DNA from: Adlercreutzia rubneri
GTDB lineage: Bacteria; Actinomycetota; Coriobacteriia; Coriobacteriales; Eggerthellaceae
NCBI RefSeq assembly: GCF_009755265.1
Contig: NZ_WPOO01000026.1
Span: forward strand, 1-28,742
Direction: 5' to 3'
DNA: 28,742 bases
Under the pieces are notes generated by a model. It had not been told where the DNA came from and did no database searches. It saw nothing but the letters and a program-made list of their open reading frames with translations. Positions 23,352 through 28,742 of the stretch are shown piece after piece. A program made the position numbers and the translations under genes. Every line of letters starts with the position of its first letter. The first letter of the stretch is position 1.

Positions 23352-24626
23352 GTGAGCGGCGAGCAAGAGCCCCTGTCTATGAAGCGGAATATGCTGTGGA
23401 ATTCCGCGGGGTCGTTCACGAATCTTCTGGCCCAATGGCTCATAACGGTCCTGGTCGTTCGCATCGCGAGCGGCTATGACGCCGCGGGGCTTTATTCCCT
23501 GGCTGTCTCGGTGTATGGAATCTTCGCCCCTGTGGCGCAGTACCGGATGTACACGTACCAGATATCCGATACCCGTCACGAGAACACCGTCGGAGAGTAC
23601 TTCACGCTGAGGGTCATCACGAACGGAATCGCGTTGGTGGCCTGCTTCGGATACGCGTTGCTCACGTGTCCCCTGTCGGCTGTGCCCGCGATTATGCTTT
23701 ACGGTCTGTTCAAATCTGCGGCATTGCTCATCGATGTCTTCCATGCTTGCGACCAGCGGCACTACCGGATGGACTACATCGGCATATCTTTGGCAATGCA
23801 GGGCGTGACGTCTCTGGCGATCTTCGCTCTTGCGTTTTCCCTGACGCAGAATCTGGAAGTAACACTCGCGCTTATGAGTCTTGCGCTGCTGGTTATAGGG
23901 CTTGTTTACGATATGCCCCGCTCCAACGGGTTCGAGAAGCTACGACTCGGTATCACCTGGAGGAAGACGCGGCATCTTCTCCTCAAGTGCCTGCCTATCG
24001 TTATCGGGGCCCTTGCGATGGCCGCGGCCGTGTCCGCGCCGCGGCAGTATCTGTTCGATGCTATGGGGGAGGCCGCCTTGGGCGTTTATGCCTCGGTGGC
24101 GGCGCCGGTGGCTATCATACAGACTGGCGCATCCTACATCTACTATCCGCTGATCGGGTATTTCGCCGATTACTACGATCGGGGCGAGAAGCGGAAGCTC
24201 ATGGGGCTCTTGCTGCGAGTTACGGGCGGTATTGCCCTTGTCGGCATTGTCTGCGCCGTGCTGCTTGAATTGTTCGGAGCCCCTCTTCTCGAGCTGTTCT
24301 TCGCCAACAATATCGGCCAATACGCCTACCTTCTTGTTCCCATGATCGTATCCGCGATGATCACGGCCTACGTTTGGTTTCTCAACGATCTGCTCATTGC
24401 TGTGCGCGATTTCAGGGGAAATTTGATAGGCAGCATCGTGCCCCTTGTCGTTGCGCTTGCTTGCATGGTTCCTTTCGTGCAATGGTGGGGCATGAATGGC
24501 GTGAGCTTTACGGCCATCGCCTCCTATTTGGCGGCGGCAGTGAGTATGGGGGCTTCGTTCCTAGCCTGCCTGAAAAAGTCAGGGGCCGTTCGCAACGCTG
24601 ATTCCGTCGACGGCTCCGCTCTTTGA
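23352..24626 (+). CDS. Polysaccharide flippase (Wzx/MATE-like)
   Basis: A 424-residue protein of 12 or so membrane helices in the MOP exporter superfamily, which flips lipid-linked oligosaccharides across the membrane. The N-terminus MKRNMLWNSAGSFTNLLAQWL is the typical first helix of Wzx proteins. I chose GTG 23352 because GGAGG sits five bases upstream; the in-frame ATG at 23379 lacks a ribosome site, and the ATG at 23280 is at or upstream of the likely transcription start. It is divergent from licD. It probably exports the repeat unit made by the rfb and glycosyltransferase genes. No polymerase was recognised in the window. Confidence 0.85.
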   Translation: MSGEQEPLSMKRNMLWNSAGSFTNLLAQWLITVLVVRIASGYDAAGLYSLAVSVYGIFAPVAQYRMYTYQISDTRHENTVGEYFTLRVITNGIALVACFGYALLTCPLSAVPAIMLYGLFKSAALLIDVFHACDQRHYRMDYIGISLAMQGVTSLAIFALAFSLTQNLEVTLALMSLALLVIGLVYDMPRSNGFEKLRLGITWRKTRHLLLKCLPIVIGALAMAAAVSAPRQYLFDAMGEAALGVYASVAAPVAIIQTGASYIYYPLIGYFADYYDRGEKRKLMGLLLRVTGGIALVGIVCAVLLELFGAPLLELFFANNIGQYAYLLVPMIVSAMITAYVWFLNDLLIAVRDFRGNLIGSIVPLVVALACMVPFVQWWGMNGVSFTAIASYLAAAVSMGASFLACLKKSGAVRNADSVDGSAL

Positions 24627-24664
24627 CATGCTGTTAGTTAGTTCTCGATTTTGCCTAATGGGCA

Positions 24665-24673
24665 TAGTAGAAT
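24665..24673 (+). promoter_or_regulatory. Candidate -10 (TAGTAGAAT) before the subtilase gene
   Basis: TAGAAT at 24668-24673 lies 89 bases before the subtilase start, in a TAGTAGAAT context like that at 8133-8141. TTGACA at 24623-24628 is too far away (39 bases) to be its -35, and TTGCCT at 24651 is too close. The call rests on the repeated motif and gene position. Confidence 0.3.
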
Positions 24674-24762
24674 ACGAACAAGAAAGTTAAGCGAAGCCGT
24701 GCACAATGCGTTAAGGTGTTGGGCGCGGTTTCGCTGGATGGGTGTCGGCATGAGGAGACATC

Positions 24763-26979
24763 ATGAACAAGACTGACCGCTCGATGTTCCGTCGGGCGCT
24801 GTGCATCGCCTTGTCCGCGCTGCTTGTTGTCACCGTAGCCGGCATTCCGGAAAGCTTTGCCGCTCCGTCGGGGGCAATCGGTGATACCGAAGTGCCTATG
24901 GCGGCGCTGGACGAAGCCGCAGCGGATACTAGCGAGTCCGCCAACGTTGGGGGCGGCGAGACCTATCCCGACGATGGTGATTACCTTGCCGGTGTGGAAG
25001 AGGCCGCATTGGCGGAAGAGGAGCGGTCTGCCGACATTGATGAGCTGGGGTATATCCCCGGTGAGATCATCGTCGTGTACGAGGAGTCAGCGTCCGATGC
25101 CGAGAAGCAGGCCGCTATCGATGTCGTGGAAGGGGAGGAGTCGGCGGCTGAGGCGACGTTTGAGGAGAGCGTCGCCGTTCCCGTGGAGATCTCGGATGAC
25201 GTGACGGTGGAGACTGCTGCGGAGATGGTCAAGCAAGATCCGGCAGTCAGATACGCCCTGCCAAACTACACCGTGTCCACCTACGATGAGCCGTCGGCGG
25301 TTGCGCAAGGGGCCGCCGCTGTCAAAATTGACGACCTCCAAGCGCGGCAGTGGTACATCGATTACGTGAAGGCTCCAGCCGCTTGGGATGCTATTGCGAC
25401 GAGACTTCCAACGGCCGCGTCTGCGAAGGTGGCCGTGATTGACACGGGTGCCTCGCTGAGCCATCCCGACCTAGCCAATGTGGTCAATCGCAGGCAAAGT
25501 GCCGAGGTTGTGCACGGGGAGGAGAAGGATCTCTCTTCTTGGACGACGAAGCCGCTCCGCGGTGATGGCTACGTGAACGGGAGCGCCGGCGTTGAGGAGT
25601 ACGCGAGCCACGGCACCCATGTTTCGGGGATTATTGCTGCCGAAGCGGGCAACGGCGGAACGCTGGGCGTTGCCAGCGGGGGTTCTACGGTCGATGCAAA
25701 CAACCTGATCGATCTCGTCGTCATTGATGCCTTTTCGAAGAAAACGCGGGATCCGCGAACAGGTGCATGGGTTGCTAACGGCACCGTTTACGACGTTGTC
25801 TACTCTTTGGAGTACGCGCGCGATATCGGCTGCAAGGTGGTCAACATGAGCTTGGGCTTCGACGTATACGATGAGGAGCTCGCACGCTACTTCGAAGAGC
25901 TCTGCAGCGAGCTAACTGACAACGACGATATGCTGATCGTGGCGGCAGCCGGCAACAGCGGCGTCAATCAGAAGAGCATTCCTGCCTCGTGTGACAGCGT
26001 GATCGGCGTCATCAGCTTGACGCACCGCGCCCATGTGAGCTCGGGCCGCAACAGCATCTCCTCCGCCACGTGGATGACGGGGGATATTACACGCTCATCG
26101 TTCTCGAATTATGGCGATTGGTGTGACCTGTCCGCCCCGGGAGAGAGCATCTACAGCACTCTCCTCCTTAATGGCTCAACGGATACCTACGGATACATGG
26201 ACGGCACTTCTATGGCTTGTCCTGTTGTGGCGGCGGTTGCCTCTATGGTTCGTGTCGCGGCCCCCGAGCTTTCGGCGCGAGAAGTCAGGGATGTGCTCTG
26301 CAAAACGGCAGCCGATCTCACCGAAGTTCGCGGCAAGGACGATCAGAGCGGGTGGGGTGCGGTTGATGCTGAAGCTGCCCTAAAGAAAGTCCTATCGCCT
26401 GCTGCTGGGGACACGACGTCGAAGGGCGATGGGACGGAACCCTCCGAATCGCAGGCTCCTTCCGTGCAGCCGGCGCCTCCCGTGAAGCAGCCCGATCAGC
26501 AGGCGCAAAAGCAGCCGACCGTAAAGCCGGCGCCGCAAGCTCCCGAGCGCCCTGCGACGACGAGCCAAGGTTGGGTGACGGTAGGTGGCAAATGGCGCTA
26601 TGTCGGGAACGATGGAGCGTATGCCACAGGCTGGATTAAGGTGAAGGGCACTTGGTACTACCTCCACGGTAATGGCGACATGGCGACGGGCTGGCTCAAG
26701 CTGGGCAAGACGTGGTATTACCTAAAGGGTTCGGGCGCCATGGCGACGGGCTGGCTCAAACTGGGCAAGACGTGGTATTACCTGAAAGGCTCGGGCGCCA
26801 TGGCGACGGGTTGGTACCAGGTTGGAAGGACGTGGTATTACTCTAATGGTTCCGGTGCGATGCAGGCGAACCGTTGGATCGGAAACTACTATGTGAAATC
26901 GTCCGGTGCTATGGCTACGAGTCAGTGGATTGGTCGCTATCATGTGAACGCTTCGGGGAAGTGGGATAAAACGCGGTAG
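24763..26979 (+). CDS. Secreted subtilisin-like serine protease (S8) with wall-binding repeats
   Basis: A 738-residue exported protease. The signal peptide ends near SFA (residue 33). Residues 100-180 resemble a subtilase propeptide (GEIIVVYEESASDAEKQ, PAVRYALPNY). The catalytic set is complete: D227 in VAVIDTGASLSHPDL, H283 in SHGTHVSG, oxyanion N398 in AAAGNSG and S483 in GTSMACPVVAA. A Pro/Gln/Lys linker (about 555-600) leads to choline/glucan-binding-type repeats. The last 32 residues end WIGRYHVNASGKWDKTR, nearly the same as the CAP protein. It would sit on the wall and cut surface or host proteins. AGGAG is five bases before the ATG. Confidence 0.92.
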   Translation: MNKTDRSMFRRALCIALSALLVVTVAGIPESFAAPSGAIGDTEVPMAALDEAAADTSESANVGGGETYPDDGDYLAGVEEAALAEEERSADIDELGYIPGEIIVVYEESASDAEKQAAIDVVEGEESAAEATFEESVAVPVEISDDVTVETAAEMVKQDPAVRYALPNYTVSTYDEPSAVAQGAAAVKIDDLQARQWYIDYVKAPAAWDAIATRLPTAASAKVAVIDTGASLSHPDLANVVNRRQSAEVVHGEEKDLSSWTTKPLRGDGYVNGSAGVEEYASHGTHVSGIIAAEAGNGGTLGVASGGSTVDANNLIDLVVIDAFSKKTRDPRTGAWVANGTVYDVVYSLEYARDIGCKVVNMSLGFDVYDEELARYFEELCSELTDNDDMLIVAAAGNSGVNQKSIPASCDSVIGVISLTHRAHVSSGRNSISSATWMTGDITRSSFSNYGDWCDLSAPGESIYSTLLLNGSTDTYGYMDGTSMACPVVAAVASMVRVAAPELSAREVRDVLCKTAADLTEVRGKDDQSGWGAVDAEAALKKVLSPAAGDTTSKGDGTEPSESQAPSVQPAPPVKQPDQQAQKQPTVKPAPQAPERPATTSQGWVTVGGKWRYVGNDGAYATGWIKVKGTWYYLHGNGDMATGWLKLGKTWYYLKGSGAMATGWLKLGKTWYYLKGSGAMATGWYQVGRTWYYSNGSGAMQANRWIGNYYVKSSGAMATSQWIGRYHVNASGKWDKTR
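26686..26805 (+). repeat. Two near-identical 60-base tandem repeats in the subtilase gene
   Basis: The units 26686-26745 and 26746-26805 differ at only a few third-position or synonymous bases and encode the same 20 residues (TGWLKLGKTWYYLKGSGAMA). This indicates a recent duplication and a site where repeat number can change by recombination. Confidence 0.8.
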
Positions 26980-26997
26980 CTCTTGGTAGACTACCGC
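26973..26997 (+). terminator. Weak hairpin at the subtilase stop codon
   Basis: GCGGTAG (26973-26979) and CTACCGC (26991-26997) form a perfect 7-bp stem around an 11-base loop that itself holds a second GGTAG. No T run follows, so termination would be partial at best. The next gene starts 36 bases later and may be read from the same transcript. Confidence 0.3.
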
Positions 26998-27033
26998 AGT
27001 TCTGATATTGCGTGTTATATGGGAGTTTGTGTT

Positions 27034-27660
27034 ATGGAGAGGCGATTGGGTCTGCCGGGCGCAATGCTCGGCATACTGCTGTGCGCGTTTGTGATGGTTT
27101 TGCTGGGATCGTCTTTGGCTTACGGCGCGCCGAAAGACGGCGAAGTGCGCATTCATGTGATGCCCTACAACAATACTGACGCCATCATCGTCGAATGTGA
27201 CGGTAAGTTCGGCGTTGTAGATTCGGGAGAAGACTCGCTGTCGCCCGATGGAGCCGATGAGCGCTACCCGTTGCGCGGCGGCATCACGGTTGGGCAGGGT
27301 ATCGAATCCCAGGTCATTTCCTATATGGAAATGCTTGGCATCACCGAAGACAATCTTGAATTCTACATCGGTACGCATCCGCACAGCGATCATATCGGTT
27401 CTGCTGCGGACGTCATACGCAAGTTCCACCCCAAAACGGTGTACACGCCCCTTTACAGCGATTCCTTCATCAGCGAAGAGACGAGACTGTGGGACAATCG
27501 CTTCGTCTACGATCGTCTGATTGAGGCGGTGGAGAGTTACGACGGGAAGCTCGTACAATACCTCGATCCCGATTGGGCGGAAGTGCCGGAGCTTGGCACC
27601 GATGGTGACGAGGGGGGGCGCCGAAAGCGATGGCAGCGTCGAAGGCGAGCTCAGTGGTAA
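27034..27660 (+). CDS. Metallo-beta-lactamase-fold protein, N-terminal half (frameshifted, truncated)
   Basis: The gene starts at ATG 27034, eight bases after GGGAG. The signal peptide or anchor covers residues 6-31 (LAYG). The fold is the ComEC/Rec2-like MBL type, with the metal site THPHSDH at 114-120 (H115, H117, D119, H120). After residue 195 the frame runs through a seven-G tract into an unlikely basic tail (RRKRWQRRRRAQW) and stops at 27660, giving 208 residues. Skipping one base at the tract restores a long, family-consistent frame (see next entry). As read, the product lacks the rest of the metal site and all wall-binding repeats. Causes could be slipped-strand phase variation, a true mutation or a sequencing error. 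Confidence 0.75.
   Translation: MERRLGLPGAMLGILLCAFVMVLLGSSLAYGAPKDGEVRIHVMPYNNTDAIIVECDGKFGVVDSGEDSLSPDGADERYPLRGGITVGQGIESQVISYMEMLGITEDNLEFYIGTHPHSDHIGSAADVIRKFHPKTVYTPLYSDSFISEETRLWDNRFVYDRLIEAVESYDGKLVQYLDPDWAEVPELGTDGDEGGRRKRWQRRRRAQW
27612..27618 (+). repeat. Run of seven G at the frame break
   Basis: Seven G at 27612-27618 separate the two frames of the MBL gene. Six G would join the codons as GAG GGG GGC GCC and restore one continuous protein. Confidence 0.9.
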
Positions 27661-28742
27661 TGAGGCCGGACTCGACGAAGAGGGCGGTGACGGGGATGAA
27701 ACGGAAGACGTGGACGGCAAGCGTGATCTTCTCACTGGTTGTTCCATATTCGCGCTTGGGAGCGCGCAGATCGAAATCATGAACTACGACCCCGTCGACA
27801 CCGATTATTCAACCTATCGTGTTCCCGATGCCAACCGCTTTTCCTATGCGGTGTTGGTGACGGCGGCGAATGGACGCAAGGCTTTTCTCGCCGGCGATAT
27901 CGACGACTATTCGCAAGGGTGGTCGCTCGGGGGAGGCGATGAGACGAAAATTGCCCAGACCTTGCGCAATGTCGACTTCTTAAAAATGGCCCATCATGGG
28001 CGCCAGGGGTCGAACACCCCTAGTTTCCTGACCGCCATTATGAGACCGATGGCAAATGGGGTTCGCCCTGTTGCCGTGCAGACGGGTAGCTATCGTCTTC
28101 TGCCAGAACAAACTATCCAGGCGCTTCATCGCATTGGGGCGAAGCACTTCAATGCCACCAGTGCGTCAGATAATGGGTATTTGGCGCTTGTGGCTACGCT
28201 CGGCGATTCCGGCGTTACGACCAACGTCGATCATACTGGCCTCCTTTTGCAAAAGCGTTCCTCGGCGCCATGGGCCTTCTATTACCTCGATGGCGTGCCC
28301 CAGATTCAGCGGACAGGCTGGCAGATGGTGGATGGTGCGTGGCGCTATTTCGAAGGCGATGGTTCTCTTGCTATGGGATGGAGGCAGGTTGGTTCAAAAA
28401 ACTATTATCTGCGTTGGTCGGATGGCTCGATGGCTACTGGATGGCACCATGAAGGTGCTAAGCACTACTATCTCCAAAGTGACGGCTCTCTATATGTGGG
28501 CAAGGGCTGGACGAAGTTCGGCGATCGCTGGTTCTATTATGCCGATGCGAGTGGAGCGGTGAAGGTTGGTTGGCTGAAGGAGAAAGGGAAATGGTACTAC
28601 CTGTCTCCCGACAATGGCGCCATGGCCACGGGCTGGGCGAAGGCGGACGGCGCCTGGTACTACCTTGACGGCTCCGGCGCCATGCGGACCGGCTGGCAGA
28701 AGATCGGCGGCAAATGGTACTACCTCAAGGGCTCCGGCGCCA
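27617..28742 (+). CDS. MBL-fold protein, C-terminal half in the shifted frame, with wall-binding repeats (partial)
   Basis: Read from 27617, this frame is open to the window end. It begins with an acidic Gly/Glu/Asp-rich stretch, then completes the MBL domain: AVLVTAANGRKAFLAGDIDD holds the metal-binding Asp and KMAHHGRQGSNTPS the final His. From about 28270 come wall-binding repeats (TGWQMVDGAWRYF, MATGWAKADGAWYYLDGSGAM). Continuous with the previous entry except for one base at the seven-G run. If translated alone, the first ATG is at 27779, without the signal peptide, and would be non-functional. In ComEC-like MBL proteins the domain cuts nucleic acid or phosphoesters; here an extracellular wall-bound enzyme is likely. 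The 3' end lies beyond the window. Confidence 0.7.
28270..28742 (+). repeat. Wall-binding repeat region of the MBL protein (partial)
   Basis: At least six units of about 20 residues of the GW...G.WYYL..GSGAM type, the first ones divergent (NYYLRWSDGSMATGW, HYYLQSDGSLY) and the last ones canonical. The repeats run to the last base of the window. Confidence 0.75.

Noticed and set aside
24623..24628. Perfect TTGACA at the end of the flippase gene as -35 of the subtilase promoter.
   Set aside because: No -10-like hexamer occurs 16-18 bases downstream, and the TAGAAT box is 39 bases away.
27612..27618. Programmed ribosomal frameshift joining the MBL halves.
   Set aside because: The join needs a +1 shift; no slow codon, stop codon or downstream structure typical of +1 sites is seen. 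Tract-length variation or error is simpler.

Overview
The window is high-GC, densely coded DNA from what looks like an anaerobic, gut-type actinobacterium of the Coriobacteriia, most likely Eggerthellaceae. This is an inference from three things: the base composition, the glucan/choline-binding-type repeats of the form GW.KV.G.WYYL.GSGAMAT on several secreted proteins, and the FAD oxidoreductase plus DUF1667 gene pair. No rRNA, tRNA, CRISPR array or insertion sequence was recognised, and no gene-free stretch exceeds 300 bases.

Layout. (1) 1-4670: the tail of an upstream gene, four evenly spaced GGTACC palindromes, a TATAAT box, then a complete D-alanylation operon dltA-dltB-dltC-dltD. A 53-residue DltX-like microprotein closes the operon instead of opening it. 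dltA carries a run of nine G near its 5' end with stop codons just beyond it in both other frames, so it is a candidate ON/OFF switch. (2) 4751-8073: a 985-residue fused flavoprotein (GlpA-like dehydrogenase, BFD-type [2Fe-2S] domain, second FAD/NAD(P) oxidoreductase) coupled to a DUF1667 protein, possibly with a leaderless start. (3) 8179-13360: a patchily lower-GC defence-type island with a one-piece GmrSD-like DUF262-HNH protein, an ApeA-like HEPN protein with an altered catalytic motif, and an AAA ATPase overlapping a DUF4276 (TOPRIM-like) protein. (4) 13449-15023: a secreted CAP/SCP protein with wall-binding repeats, ended by a strong two-way terminator. (5) 15170-24626: a surface-polysaccharide region with a membrane acyltransferase, rfbA-rfbB-rfbC, an SDR enzyme where rfbD might be expected, two family 2 glycosyltransferases, a hexapeptide O-acetyltransferase, a LicD protein and a flippase; several are single genes on alternating strands with overlapping divergent promoters. 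(6) 24763-28742: a secreted subtilisin-like protease with wall-binding repeats, then a secreted metallo-beta-lactamase-fold protein with the same repeats, split here by a frameshift at a run of seven G and cut by the window end.

How it fits together (inference). Most of the window builds, decorates or occupies the cell surface: Dlt would add D-alanine to an anionic polymer, rfb/GT/flippase genes would make a deoxyhexose-containing glycan, LicD could add a phospho-substituent such as phosphocholine, and three exported proteins carry repeats of the kind that bind decorated wall glycans. Long G runs in two of these surface genes suggest that part of the surface is variable. The defence island lies between the blocks.
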